NCBI GenBank assembly: GCA_024123915.1
Contig: CP099650.1
Location: forward strand, 4,340,001-4,404,000
DNA: 64,000 nucleotides
From: Oxalobacteraceae bacterium OTU3CAMAD1
Lineage (GTDB): Bacteria > Pseudomonadota > Gammaproteobacteria > Burkholderiales > Burkholderiaceae_D
Direction of reading: 5' to 3'
Part shown: positions 1-8,040 of the stretch, piece after piece
Numbering within the stretch: the stretch's first letter is position 1
Layout: every line of letters begins with the position of its first letter
The notes under the pieces: generated by a model
Seen by the model: the letters and a program-made list of their open reading frames with translations, nothing else
Told to the model about the DNA's origin: nothing
Databases searched by the model: none
Position numbers and translations under genes: made by a program

Positions 1-341
1 AAGTTGTGCGACAGGCTCTGGTTGGCCGCCGGGTCGTCGCGCGAATAGGCGTACAGGCGCGCCTCGTAGGCGGCCAGCAATTGCAGGCGTGGGCTGTCGT
101 CGCGTACGGTGATGCCCGGCGTCAGTTCGCTGATCCACAGGCTGCGGGCCTGGTCCGGCGGTGCCAGGCTGACGTTGTCGGTGTAGGTTTGCTGGAACTG
201 CGCGGACGGTTCGACCTTCAGTTCGGCCCGGCAGGCGGGCGAAAACAACAACGCCACAGCCGCCGCCGTGACGGTCGGCACGGGCAGCCGCATGGCCAAC
301 CCCACGGCGACCCGCCCGTGGCGACGCTCAGGACTGGCCAT
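1..341 (-). CDS. PEP-CTERM system-associated outer-membrane protein (TIGR03016-like), N-terminal part
   Basis: Reading leftward from ATG at 341 gives an open frame of 113 codons that runs off the left edge. It has a signal-peptide-like N-terminus (basic start, hydrophobic VTAAAVALLF, then a cleavage-like ACRA) followed by a mature start of the form VEPSAQFQQTYTDNVSLAP and a segment WISELTPGITVRDD. This 'T-Y-T-D-N-V' plus 'E-L-T-P-G' pattern is typical of the TIGR03016 outer-membrane beta-barrel proteins encoded next to the XrtA tyrosine kinase. The start overlaps the kinase stop by 14 bp, so it is probably translationally coupled and in the same operon. A role in exopolysaccharide export or surface assembly is inferred from context. 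The C-terminus lies outside the window. Confidence 0.75.
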   Translation of the reverse strand, partial: MASPERRHGRVAVGLAMRLPVPTVTAAAVALLFSPACRAELKVEPSAQFQQTYTDNVSLAPPDQARSLWISELTPGITVRDDSPRLQLLAAYEARLYAYSRDDPAANQSLSHN

Positions 342-1311
342 TATGATAAGTATAGTTATATTGGTAGTCATACGCCGCAGTCCCGGGGAACTCGCGGGTC
401 TTGTTGTATACCAGGTTGACGTTGTGCAGGCCCTCCAGCTGGCGCAGCGATTCCTGCACCGCGTGCTGGCTGGTCTTCTCGGCCTCGACCACCACCACGA
501 TCTGCCCCATGTGCGCGGCCAGCACGTGCGCCTCGGTGGTCAGCAACAGCGGCGGCGAATCGAAGATGATGATGCGGTCGGGATAGCGCCCGGCCATCTC
601 CTGCAGCAGGTTGGCCATGGCCTGGCTGGCCAGCAGCTCGGTGGCGCGCGCGTTGGCGGCGCCGGCCGGCAGCAGGGTCAGGCCGTCGATATTGGTGTGC
701 AGCAGCAGTTCGGACATGTCGGCGCGCTCGTCGAGCAGCAGCTCCATCAGGCCGCGCTGGCCGGGCAGGCCCAGGGTGCGCAGCACCGACGGCCGGGCGA
801 CGTCGGCGTCGACCAGCAGCACCGTGTGGTCCAGCTCCATGGCGATGCTCATGGCCAGGTTGATGGCGCAGAAGGTCTTGCCCTCGCCCGGCAGAGAGCT
901 GGTGATCATGATCAGGTTGGCCGGCTTGTCGCTGCGGTGCTTGGGCGAGAAGGCGCGCGTGATCAGCGGGCGTTTGATGACCCGGACCTCCTCCATCAGC
1001 GGCGTGCGGGTGCCAGCGGTGATGAAGCCCATGGCCTGCATGCGCACCGCGTCCAGTTCGATGTTCTTGCCGTTGCCCCGGTTGCGCAGCACGGCCGCCG
1101 GCGACGCCGACGGCGGCAGGCCACGGCTCGGCGAGTCCGATGGCGACGGCGATGGCGTCCCTACGTTGGCGGCCAGCGCGGCGGCGACGGCTTCGTCGGC
1201 GTGGATTTGAGCCTGACCTTGACCCATACCCTGCGCCTGACCCTGCGCCGGCCCCTGGCGCGCCGCCGCGTCCTGGTGCATGCGGCTGGTGGCTCGTTCG
1301 ATTATGCTCAC
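328..1311 (-). CDS. XrtA-associated BY-family tyrosine autokinase
   Basis: 327 residues from a GTG start at 1311, preceded by AGGAG. The family autophosphorylates on a C-terminal tyrosine cluster and works with the chain-length determinant to control polysaccharide polymerisation and export at the inner membrane. Visible motifs are Walker A SSLPGEGKT (about 138-146), Walker A' LLVDADVARPS, Walker B IIIFDSPPLL, and a tail with five tyrosines in the last 15 residues. The first 80 residues are low-complexity (Gln/Gly, then Ser/Pro) and look like a disordered linker. The gene follows the chain-length determinant with an 87-bp gap and overlaps the next outer-membrane gene, as in other XrtA loci (TIGR03018 class). 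The kinase family call is firm; XrtA linkage comes from the neighbours. Confidence 0.92.
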   Translation of the reverse strand: MSIIERATSRMHQDAAARQGPAQGQAQGMGQGQAQIHADEAVAAALAANVGTPSPSPSDSPSRGLPPSASPAAVLRNRGNGKNIELDAVRMQAMGFITAGTRTPLMEEVRVIKRPLITRAFSPKHRSDKPANLIMITSSLPGEGKTFCAINLAMSIAMELDHTVLLVDADVARPSVLRTLGLPGQRGLMELLLDERADMSELLLHTNIDGLTLLPAGAANARATELLASQAMANLLQEMAGRYPDRIIIFDSPPLLLTTEAHVLAAHMGQIVVVVEAEKTSQHAVQESLRQLEGLHNVNLVYNKTREFPGTAAYDYQYNYTYHNGQS

Positions 1312-1398
1312 GGAGAACTCCTGGTTTCACTGATGAAGCTGGCTGACTGGGCTGGGTGGTGCCGTTGGACGCCCGTCAGGCCGTTGGTTGTAATGTGA

Positions 1399-2925
1399 CT
1401 AGCGCTGCATCCACAACACCGATGCCATGACGCCGCCATAGCCGCCGAAGAACAGCGACACCGCCAGCCCGAACGCGTACAGGCGGCGTCGCCGCTTGAG
1501 GCGCTGGGTGTCGGTCCAGTTCATCGAAATGCTTCCAAGGATGGGAATGCCGGTGGTCTCGCGCAGCGAGCGCTGGCTGATGAAGGTCGGCCGTATCTGG
1601 CTCAGCAACAGCGCCGAGCCCAGGCCGGCCAGCAGCGCGCCGGCGAACACGATCGAGCACAGCCGCGCGCGGTTGGGGCCGACCGGCATTACCGGCGCGC
1701 TCGGCGGATCGATGACGCGGATGGTCATCATGTCCGACGCCGAGCTCAGGTCCCCCGACAGCCGGGCCGATTCGCGCCGTTCGACCAGCTTGGCGTAGTT
1801 TTCCTTGTTGATGGCGTAGTCGCGGTTCAGTTGCGACAGCTCGGCCTCGACCTCCGGCGCGGCCGTGCTCATGGCGCGCAGCGCCGCCACCCGGCTGCTG
1901 TATTCGCGCACGCGGGTCTGCAGCGCGGCCAGGCGCGCCTCCTCGACCGACAGCGCGACGTTCATCTGCTGCACCATCGGGCTGAAATTGGCGCCGTTGG
2001 TGCGCACCTTCTTCGACGCCTCCTCGCGCTTGCGGGCCTTCAACTGGTCGATCAGGCGCTTGGTGCCGGCGATGTCGGGATGCTCGTCGGTGTATTGCAT
2101 GCGCAACTGGTCGAGGTTTTTCTCGAGCGCCTGGATGCGGCCGTCGAGCTCGGGATTGGCGTCCTCGCTCGGCGTCGCGCCCAGCACCGGCGCCGGTTCC
2201 TCGCCGACGATCTGGCGCTTGATGGCGTTGCGCGACTGCTCCACCTCGGCCGCCTCCAGGCGCGCCTGGTTGAGCAGCTCGGTGGTCTCGGCCAGCTTGC
2301 TGGCGTAGTCGCCGCCCTGGCGCGACATCAGCGCCATGTTGCGGATCTTGAAATCCTTGAGCGCGTTCTCGCCGGCGGCCAGCTTTTCCTCGTAGCTTTT
2401 GATCTGCTCGGCGATGAAGGAGATGGCCTTGTCCGAATCCTGCTTCTTGCCGCCGACGCTGCCCTCGACGAAGATCGTCAGCAGCGATTGCACCACGTCC
2501 TTGCCCAGCTTGGGATCGGGATTGGTGTAGGCGATGGTGTAGATGTCGTCGTTGCCGGTGCCGCTGATGCTGATCTGCGAAGTCAGCTCGTCGACCAGGC
2601 GTTCCTTGTCGTTGACGCTGCGCGTCTTGATGTCCAGATCGACCATGCGGATGACGCGTTCGACGTTCGGCCGGCTGATCAGCGTGCGGCGCATGAACAT
2701 GACCTGCTCCTCGATGTTGGGCATGGTGGTCATGCCTGCCATCAGGGGCTTGAGGATGCTTTGGGTGTCGACATAGACGCGGGCCGTCGATTGGTACTCG
2801 TCCGGCATGCGGTACACGACCGCCCAACCGATCAGGCCAACCACCCACGCGACCGCCACGGCATACCAGCGATACTTGCCGAGCGCTTTCAGAAACGTCA
2901 GCAGCAATGCACTCAATTCCGCCAT
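1399..2925 (-). CDS. XrtA-system polysaccharide chain-length determinant (Wzz/GNVR type)
   Basis: 508 residues from ATG 2925, chosen because GAGG lies about 6 bp upstream and the protein then starts directly before the first membrane segment. An upstream extension of 50 residues is open but lacks family features. Layout: N-terminal cytoplasmic tail, TM1 around WYAVAVAWVVGLIGWAVVY, a long periplasmic coiled-coil domain with heptad-like Glu/Lys/Arg-rich stretches (about 150-400), a proline-rich segment PPSAPVMPVGPNRA, TM2 around 430-450, then a second hydrophobic hairpin at the C-terminus. This matches the TIGR03007 chain-length determinant architecture, where the protein partners the adjacent tyrosine kinase to set polymer length. 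It is the first gene of the leftward operon; its promoter must lie in 2926-3131. Confidence 0.92.
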   Translation of the reverse strand: MAELSALLLTFLKALGKYRWYAVAVAWVVGLIGWAVVYRMPDEYQSTARVYVDTQSILKPLMAGMTTMPNIEEQVMFMRRTLISRPNVERVIRMVDLDIKTRSVNDKERLVDELTSQISISGTGNDDIYTIAYTNPDPKLGKDVVQSLLTIFVEGSVGGKKQDSDKAISFIAEQIKSYEEKLAAGENALKDFKIRNMALMSRQGGDYASKLAETTELLNQARLEAAEVEQSRNAIKRQIVGEEPAPVLGATPSEDANPELDGRIQALEKNLDQLRMQYTDEHPDIAGTKRLIDQLKARKREEASKKVRTNGANFSPMVQQMNVALSVEEARLAALQTRVREYSSRVAALRAMSTAAPEVEAELSQLNRDYAINKENYAKLVERRESARLSGDLSSASDMMTIRVIDPPSAPVMPVGPNRARLCSIVFAGALLAGLGSALLLSQIRPTFISQRSLRETTGIPILGSISMNWTDTQRLKRRRRLYAFGLAVSLFFGGYGGVMASVLWMQR

Positions 2926-3046
2926 CTCTTGCCTCGCCAAGTGCGCGCCAAGTCCTGTCTGGAAGGCCGGCGCGTCGATTATCAAAACAACATTTCTATG
3001 AATAATAGTACAACGGATCAGTTCGCTGTTATTATTTTTTACACAG

Positions 3047-3063
3047 TTGGCCACAACGTTGCA
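3047..3063 (+). promoter_or_regulatory. candidate sigma-54 (-24/-12) promoter before the protease gene
   Basis: The sequence TTGGCCACAACGTTGCA has the diagnostic GG and GC dinucleotides separated by exactly 10 bases (GG 3049-3050, GC 3061-3062), with TTGG and TTGCA halves matching the RpoN consensus. Transcription would start near 3074, leaving a leader of about 58 nt before ATG 3132. PEP-CTERM/exopolysaccharide genes in several Betaproteobacteria are known to be controlled by the PrsK/PrsR-RpoN pathway, which makes the match plausible. It has not been tested. Confidence 0.5.
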
Positions 3064-3131
3064 AGAAATGGACAAGCTGAAAGTCAGCGAAGATTTGTTG
3101 CAATAATTATCAGATGGTGTAGATTGCGGGC

Positions 3132-3935
3132 ATGATCATAATCGCCACATTTTTAAGCAGCGCGCGCCGGACCGCCTCGCTCTACGCGTTGCTCGCGGGG
3201 GCAGCGCTTGCCGTCTCCCCGGGCGCGCGGGCGGCCGAGCTGAGGGAAACCGTGGCCGCCGTCAAGCGCTCGGTGGTGGCGATCGGCAGTTACCAGCCGA
3301 CCCGCTCGCCGCCCATCGTCTACAGCGGCACCGGCTGGGTCACCGGCGACGGCCTGAGCGTGATCACCAACGCCCACGTGGTGCCGGAGGCGCCCGATCT
3401 GGCGCGCCAGGAAAGCTGGGGCGTGGTGGTGGCCGACGGCCAGAATGTCCGCTTCCGCGCGGCAACGTTGGCCGGACGCGACACCGAACACGATTTATTA
3501 CACCTGCGCCTGTCGGGCACGCCGCTGCCGGCGCTCAAGCTGGCCGATTCCGACACCGCCGGCGAGGGCCAGGACTTGGCCTTCACCGGCTTCCCGCTGG
3601 GCATGGTGCTCGGTTTGCATCCCGCCACGCACCGCGCGGTGCTGGCGGCAATCACGCCGATGACGCGGCCGGCGGCGACCTCGCGCCAGCTCGACGCGCG
3701 CGCCGTCAAGCAGCTCGGACGACCGCCGGTGACGGTGTTCCAGCTCGACGCCATCGCCTATCCCGGCAACAGCGGCAGCCCGCTGTACGACCCGGCGACA
3801 GGGGCCGTCTACGGGGTCCTGAACATGGTGTACGTCAAGGGCAGCAAGGAGAACGCGATCAGCACGCCGAGCGGGATCGGCTACGCGGTGCCGTCGAACT
3901 ACGTGCGCGATTTGCTGCGCGCACCGTCACAGTAA
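3132..3935 (+). CDS. exported trypsin-like serine protease (S1 family, no PDZ)
   Basis: 267 residues with a signal peptide (SLYALLAGAALAVSPGARA, cleavage near residue 34). The full catalytic triad is visible: His82 in ITNAHVV, Asp121 in DTEHDLLHLRL and Ser214 in YPGNSGSPLYD. There is no C-terminal PDZ domain, unlike DegP/DegS, so it is a single-domain periplasmic protease. It lies between the divergent chain-length operon and the export lipoprotein. In XrtA loci it may process surface proteins, but the substrate cannot be read from the sequence. It may be transcribed from the sigma-54-like site upstream. Confidence 0.85.
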   Translation: MIIIATFLSSARRTASLYALLAGAALAVSPGARAAELRETVAAVKRSVVAIGSYQPTRSPPIVYSGTGWVTGDGLSVITNAHVVPEAPDLARQESWGVVVADGQNVRFRAATLAGRDTEHDLLHLRLSGTPLPALKLADSDTAGEGQDLAFTGFPLGMVLGLHPATHRAVLAAITPMTRPAATSRQLDARAVKQLGRPPVTVFQLDAIAYPGNSGSPLYDPATGAVYGVLNMVYVKGSKENAISTPSGIGYAVPSNYVRDLLRAPSQ

Positions 3936-4054
3936 AGCAACAACAACGCCACAATAACTTTCTTGCCATGATCAAAAAGGCATGTCAAAATGAAAATATC
4001 GGCGTGACTTGCGCCGTGCCAGTTTTCTCCATCGCACTCCATTAAAGGACGACC

Positions 4055-4699
4055 GTGAACGCGCACTCTTCCCCCAATCTATACCGGCGCGCGCTGCGCT
4101 GCGTCCTGGCGTTGACCTGCGGCCTGGCCATCGCGGCATTGTCCGGCTGCGCGACGCAGCGGCCGCTGGCCGCGCCCGTCGAGTCCTCGCCGGAGATCGA
4201 TTACCTGATCGGGCCGGGCGACAGTATCAGCATCAATGTCTGGCGCAATCCGGAGGTGTCGCAGACGGTGCCGGTGCGCCCCGACGGCAAGATCACGGCG
4301 CCGCTGGTGGAAGACCTGCCAGCCAGCGGCAAGACCCCGAGCCAGCTGGCGCGCGACATCGAAAAGGCGCTGGCGCGCTACATCCAGCAACCGGCCGTGA
4401 GCGTTGTCGTCAACGGCTTCGTCGGCACCTACGACCAGCAAATCCGCGTGATCGGCCAGGCCGCCAAGCCGCAGTCGCTGCCGTACCGGCGCGACATGTC
4501 GCTGATGGACGTGCTGATCGCCGTCGGCGGCGTCACCGAGTTCGCGGCGGGCAACCGCGCCAGCATCGTGCGCAAGATCGACGGCAAGCAGGAGAAGCTG
4601 CCGGTGCGCCTGAGCGACTTGATCAAGGACGGCGACATCTCGGCCAACGTGCGGATGTGGCCGGGCGACATCCTGATCATCCCCGAGAGTTTCTTCTAA
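4055..4699 (+). CDS. XrtA/PEP-CTERM exopolysaccharide export lipoprotein (Wza/EpsE-like)
   Basis: 214 residues from GTG 4055 with AAAGGAC upstream. It has a lipoprotein signal ending in the lipobox LSGC (Cys32). A Poly_export domain (about 47-120, starting YLIGPGDSISINVW and including RPDGKITAPL) is followed by a SLBB-type domain (about 130-200, with VIGQAAKPQ and ending MWPGDILIIPE). This is the short Wza-like outer-membrane export protein of exosortase loci (TIGR03027 class). It carries polymer across the outer membrane in partnership with the chain-length determinant at 1399-2925. It is followed by a 160-bp gap with its own promoter candidate, so it may be monocistronic. Confidence 0.92.
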   Translation: MNAHSSPNLYRRALRCVLALTCGLAIAALSGCATQRPLAAPVESSPEIDYLIGPGDSISINVWRNPEVSQTVPVRPDGKITAPLVEDLPASGKTPSQLARDIEKALARYIQQPAVSVVVNGFVGTYDQQIRVIGQAAKPQSLPYRRDMSLMDVLIAVGGVTEFAAGNRASIVRKIDGKQEKLPVRLSDLIKDGDISANVRMWPGDILIIPESFF

Positions 4700-4728
4700 G
4701 ATAGTGTCGAGATTCTTTACAGTCGCCG

Positions 4729-4742
4729 GCCCCGCGCGGGGC
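4729..4742. other. GC-only perfect palindrome after the export gene
   Basis: GCCCCGCGCGGGGC is a 14-base self-complementary sequence 30 bp after the export lipoprotein stop. No T-run follows on either strand, so it is not a classical terminator. It could stabilise the 3' end of the message or mark a Rho-type ending; the role is undetermined. Confidence 0.4.
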
Positions 4743-4815
4743 GCGCTGGCAGCGATAACATAAAACCGATCATAAGTCCTTGATTTTAATTGAAGTCCAG
4801 TCAGGATTCAGTGTC

Positions 4816-4831
4816 GGGAATGAAACTTGCA
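4816..4831 (+). promoter_or_regulatory. candidate sigma-54 promoter of the HPr-rel-A cassette
   Basis: GGGAATGAAACTTGCA has GG (4817-4818) and GC (4829-4830) separated by exactly 10 bases and a perfect TTGCA -12 element; the -24 half is weaker (GGGAATG against TGGCACG). The predicted transcription start near 4842 excludes the GTG at 4839 and supports translation from ATG 4863 or GTG 4872. Confidence 0.4.
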
Positions 4832-4862
4832 TTAGATTGTGCAGACAAGTAAAACACAGGGG

Positions 4863-5471
4863 ATGGCAGACGTGGCTAAGCAAACGCATCAAGATAATCC
4901 AGGCGATGCGCCGGTGCCGGTGCAGGTGGTAGTGGACGCCAACGCCCCGTCACGGCCATCGCGCCGACGCCTGGCCGGGGCCGGCATCGCCAGCGGCGTC
5001 ATCCTGACACTGAAAAGTCCGTCCGCCATGGGCACGACGATGTGCAAGGCGCCGTCGGGCGCGATGTCGGGTGGCCTGAGCAGCCAGAAGCCGACGACGA
5101 CGCTGGTGTGCAAGGGCCGCCTGCCTTCGTGGTGGGCCATGCAGACCTGTCCGTTGCCGCCGACCTGCGCCGCCTTCGGCCACGTGTTCACCTGCGGCTC
5201 GCGCACCACGGCCTACGCCAGCGTGCCGATCCTCAAGATCCTGAAGGCCCAGACCTATGACCGCGACCGGGTGGGCATGTACCTGATGGCGGCCTACTTC
5301 AACGCCTACACGGGCAAGACCTCGTTCCTGAAAGTGCCGGCGGTGATCGCCATCTGGAACGAGTGGCAAAGTTCCGGCGCCAACCTCGGCGGCACCTACA
5401 CGCCGATCGCCGGGGGCCGCAAATGGGGCTCGCGCGAAATCGTCGCCTACCTCGCCAGCACGATGACATGA
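4863..5471 (+). CDS. Tat-like exported, Cys-containing protein of the HPr-rel-A cassette; likely substrate
   Basis: 202 residues from ATG 4863. GTG 4872 (199 aa) has the better-placed AGGGG, so the start is uncertain. Residues 30-50 look like a twin-arginine signal: SRPSRRRLAGAG followed by a hydrophobic run to about residue 50. The mature part is Gly/Ser/Thr-rich with five cysteines (61, 83, 96, 102, 111), a CKGRLPSWW segment, and a C-terminal block with AAYFNAYTGKT, IAIWNEW and IVAYLASTM. From memory, proteins with a similar block (CxGRxPGYWK ... IWNEY ... IVxYLxxTM) occur beside PqqD/HprK-like genes in Burkholderiales; this could not be searched. Its stop overlaps the PqqD-like gene start. 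No enzymatic domain is recognised. It is the natural candidate for the protein acted on by the next three genes. Confidence 0.7.
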   Translation: MADVAKQTHQDNPGDAPVPVQVVVDANAPSRPSRRRLAGAGIASGVILTLKSPSAMGTTMCKAPSGAMSGGLSSQKPTTTLVCKGRLPSWWAMQTCPLPPTCAAFGHVFTCGSRTTAYASVPILKILKAQTYDRDRVGMYLMAAYFNAYTGKTSFLKVPAVIAIWNEWQSSGANLGGTYTPIAGGRKWGSREIVAYLASTMT

Positions 5472-5746
5472 GCACGGCCATTTCCTGGCGCCTGACGCCG
5501 GGCCAGCAACTGCGGCGGCGGCAGTGGGACGGGGAATGCGTGCTGTACAACGACCTCTCCGGCGACACCCACCTGCTCGGCGCCGACGCGCTGGAGCTGC
5601 TGCTGGCGCTGCTGGCCGGACCGGCCGACGCCGACGCCCTGGCGCGCAGGCTGCTGGCGGCCGGACTGGACGCGGACGAGCCGGCCGAAGTGGACGCCCT
5701 GCTGGCGGACCTGGAAGGCCTGGCCCTGGTCGAGGCGGTATGCTGA
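5468..5746 (+). CDS. HPr-rel-A system PqqD-family peptide chaperone
   Basis: 92 residues from ATG 5468, overlapping the previous stop by 4 bp (ATGA). The fold pattern is PqqD-like: an N-terminal beta region (WRLTPGQQLRRRQWDGECVLYNDLSGDTHLL) followed by Ala/Leu-rich helices and an acidic end. 'E-x-V-L-Y-N-x-x-S-G-x-T-H-L-L' is the hallmark turn of PqqD-related proteins. PqqD proteins bind precursor peptides and hand them to modifying enzymes in RiPP pathways. In TIGR04353-type cassettes the gene sits directly before an HprK-related kinase, exactly as here. The family call is good; the partner peptide is inferred to be the upstream product. Confidence 0.8.
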   Translation: MSTAISWRLTPGQQLRRRQWDGECVLYNDLSGDTHLLGADALELLLALLAGPADADALARRLLAAGLDADEPAEVDALLADLEGLALVEAVC

Positions 5747-6654
5747 CTGTGGCGCAGCTGCCGGCCGGCCAACTGGCCGCGCGGCTGGCCGGCACCGGCC
5801 TGTACCTGCAAACCGGCGCCTTCGTCACCCGCCTGCAAAGCACGATACCTGGCGTGGTGCACGGCGTGGGGCTGATGTACGCCGACTATCCGCTCGGCCC
5901 CGACAACGGCTACGCCGATTTCCACCTGCGCATGGTGCGTCCGCTCAACTGGCGGCGCTGGCTGCGCCCGCAGGTGCAGTTGCTGGCCGACGGGCTGGCC
6001 CCGTTCAAGCCGCTGCCGCTGGCCCAGGCCTATCCGATGTTCGAATGGGGGCTGAACTGGTGCATCTCCAGCCGCGCCCACAGCTACCTGATGTTGCACG
6101 CGGCGGTGGTGGAAAAGAACGGCCGCGCGGCTATCCTCCCGGCGCCGCCCGGCTCCGGAAAAAGCACCTTGTGCGCGGCACTGGTCCACCACGGCTGGCG
6201 CCTGCTGTCCGACGAACTGACCATGGTCCGGCTGGAGGACGGCCTGATCGTGCCGATGCCCCGTCCGATCAGCCTGAAGAACGGCTCGATCGACTTGATG
6301 CGCGCGGCGCTGCCGGCCGCCCTGTTCTCGCCGCCCGTGCACGACACCAACAAGGGCACCGTGGCCCACCTGCGGGCGCCGGCCGACAGCGTCGGCCGCC
6401 TGGCCGAGCCGGCGCGGCCGGCCTGGATCATCTTCCCCCGTTACGAAGCCGGCGCGGCGGCCGAGCTGTTACCGGTCGCCAAGGGGCGCGCCCATCTGCG
6501 CGCCGCCGAGAACGCTTTCAATTACAGCGTGCTGGGCGCGCGCGGTTTCGACGCCATGGCCGAGCTGATCGAACAATCGGACTGCTACGACTTTTGCTAC
6601 AGCAGCCTGGCCGACGGCATCGCCACCTTCGAGCGCGTGGCGGCGGCGCCATGA
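5740..6654 (+). CDS. HprK-related kinase A
   Basis: 304 residues from ATG 5740, which overlaps the PqqD-like stop by 7 bp. A P-loop PAPPGSGKST (K141) follows the strand AILPAP, and a downstream LLSDELTMVR segment corresponds to the HPr kinase/phosphorylase catalytic region. HprK proteins phosphorylate serine in HPr. The HprK_rel_A group (TIGR04352) lacks the canonical partner and occurs in PqqD-linked cassettes; related kinases phosphorylate lasso peptides. The N-terminal 100 residues (AGTGLYLQTGAFVTRLQS) are specific to this group. By context it would phosphorylate the 4863-5471 product or a peptide from it; that is inference. Confidence 0.85.
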   Translation: MLTVAQLPAGQLAARLAGTGLYLQTGAFVTRLQSTIPGVVHGVGLMYADYPLGPDNGYADFHLRMVRPLNWRRWLRPQVQLLADGLAPFKPLPLAQAYPMFEWGLNWCISSRAHSYLMLHAAVVEKNGRAAILPAPPGSGKSTLCAALVHHGWRLLSDELTMVRLEDGLIVPMPRPISLKNGSIDLMRAALPAALFSPPVHDTNKGTVAHLRAPADSVGRLAEPARPAWIIFPRYEAGAAAELLPVAKGRAHLRAAENAFNYSVLGARGFDAMAELIEQSDCYDFCYSSLADGIATFERVAAAP

Positions 6655-7757
6655 CGCCGCTGCTGATCGAGGTGCTGCGCAGGCCGGCGGCGCTGGCCGC
6701 GTTCACGCCCGCCCAGTGCGACCTGGTGCTGCGCCAGGCCGAGCGCGCGCAACTGCTGGCCAGCCTGCACGCACGGGCGCGCGACGCCGGCGTGCTGGAG
6801 CGCTTGCCGGCGCCGGCGCGGCGGCAACTGGAATGGGCCCGCCAGCAGGGCGAGCGCCACCTGCAGGCGGTGCGCTGGGAGGTGCGGCAGATCCGGCAGG
6901 CGATGGCGGGACTGGGCGTGCCCCTGATCCTGCTCAAGGGCGGCGCCTACGCGATGGCCGGGCTGGCCGCCGCCGAGGGCAGGATTTTTTCCGACATCGA
7001 CATTCTGGTGCCGCGCGCGGCGCTGGCCGACGTCGAGTCGGCGCTGATGCTGCACGGCTGGGCCGGCGTCGGCCACGACGACTACGACCAGCATTACTAC
7101 CGGCGCTGGATGCACGAGCTGCCGCCGATGCGCCACGTCTGGCGCGAGACGGTGATCGACGTCCACCACGCAATACTGCCGAGCACGGCCGCCGCGCATC
7201 CCGACGCCATGCTGCTGCGCGCGGCCGCCGAGCCGGTGCCGGGCTATCCCGCCAGCGGCAGCCTGCCGCCGCTGTACACGCTCGGGCCGGTGGACATGAT
7301 CCTGCACAGCGCCACCCACCTGCTCTACGAAAGCGAGTTCGACCACGGCTTGCGCAACCTGGTCGATATCGACCGGTTGCTGCACGAGTTTTCGTCGCTG
7401 CCGGGATTCTGGGTGCGGTTGACGGACCGGGCAGCGATGCTGCAACTGCAACGGCCGCTGTTTTACGCGCTGCGCCACGCCGCGCGGCTGCTGCACACGC
7501 CGGTGCCGGCGGCTGTGCTGGAGGGGAACGAGGCGGCGCGGCCGGGGCCGGTGGTGCTGGCGCTGATGGACGCGCTGCTGGACCGGGCGTTGCTCCCGCA
7601 GCACGCCAGCTGCGACGGGCCGCTGAGCAAGCTGGCGCGCCAGATGCTTTACCTGCGCGGCAACTGGCTGCGCATGCCGCCCTGGCTGCTGGCGCGCCAC
7701 CTGTTCCACAAGGCGCTGCTGACGCCGCTTCAGGCGACGCGTACGCGGGATGTTTGA
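6651..7757 (+). CDS. nucleotidyltransferase-family protein (NTP_transf_5-like)
   Basis: 368 residues, start overlapping the kinase stop by 4 bp (ATGA). The core motif LLKGGAYAMAG followed by FSDIDILVPR is the G-x-x-x-S-D-x-D signature of the Pol-beta-type nucleotidyltransferase superfamily as found in PF14907. A later DMILHSATHLLYESEF segment and acidic RNLVDIDRLL match the helical C-terminal part of that family. Such proteins co-occur with HprK-like kinases in lasso peptide and HPr-rel-A clusters. Transfer of a nucleotide or related group to a protein or peptide is a reasonable hypothesis, but no substrate can be named. It is the last gene before the tandem repeats at 7801-8002. Confidence 0.8.
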   Translation: MTPLLIEVLRRPAALAAFTPAQCDLVLRQAERAQLLASLHARARDAGVLERLPAPARRQLEWARQQGERHLQAVRWEVRQIRQAMAGLGVPLILLKGGAYAMAGLAAAEGRIFSDIDILVPRAALADVESALMLHGWAGVGHDDYDQHYYRRWMHELPPMRHVWRETVIDVHHAILPSTAAAHPDAMLLRAAAEPVPGYPASGSLPPLYTLGPVDMILHSATHLLYESEFDHGLRNLVDIDRLLHEFSSLPGFWVRLTDRAAMLQLQRPLFYALRHAARLLHTPVPAAVLEGNEAARPGPVVLALMDALLDRALLPQHASCDGPLSKLARQMLYLRGNWLRMPPWLLARHLFHKALLTPLQATRTRDV

Positions 7758-7800
7758 CGGTTGTATTCAAATTGTTGAGCCGTCGACGGCGCATGCATGG

Positions 7801-8002
7801 CGGATTACGCTGCGCTAATCCGCCCTACGTGTTTTAGACAACGTCGACGCCCCGGGACAGCACCATTCCGAGCAGACACGTACGGCGGATTAGGCGGAAC
7901 GCCGTAATCCGCCAACGTGTTTTAGACAACGTCGACGCCACGGGACAGCACCACTCCGAGCAGACACGTAGGGCGGATTAGGCGGAACGCCGTAATCCGC
8001 CA
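7801..8002. repeat. palindromic intergenic repeat plus two 88-bp tandem copies
   Basis: The gap 7758-8040 holds no gene. A palindrome GGCGGATTA...TAATCCGCC at 7800-7823 is followed by two tandem copies of an 88-bp unit (7827-7914 and 7915-8002) differing at three positions. Each unit starts ACGTGTTTTAGACAACG and ends with the same palindrome in the other orientation (GGCGGATTAGGCGGAACGCC...). The same core recurs at 30511-30690, 37791-37889 and 59783-59816, so this is one dispersed REP-like family. No transposase gene is near. Confidence 0.85.
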
Positions 8003-8040
8003 TCGCCGAGCCACCGCCAACGCGCCCGAGAGTCCGCCAA

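Noticed and set aside
1831..3135. Long open frame antisense to the chain-length gene (434 codons)
   Set aside because: Composition is His/Arg/Leu-rich with no family motif; it is a shadow of the real gene on the other strand, as are other long antisense frames in this high-GC window.
7827..8002. Tandem 88-bp units as a CRISPR array
   Set aside because: Only two copies, the whole unit is repeated without unique spacers, and no cas genes are present.
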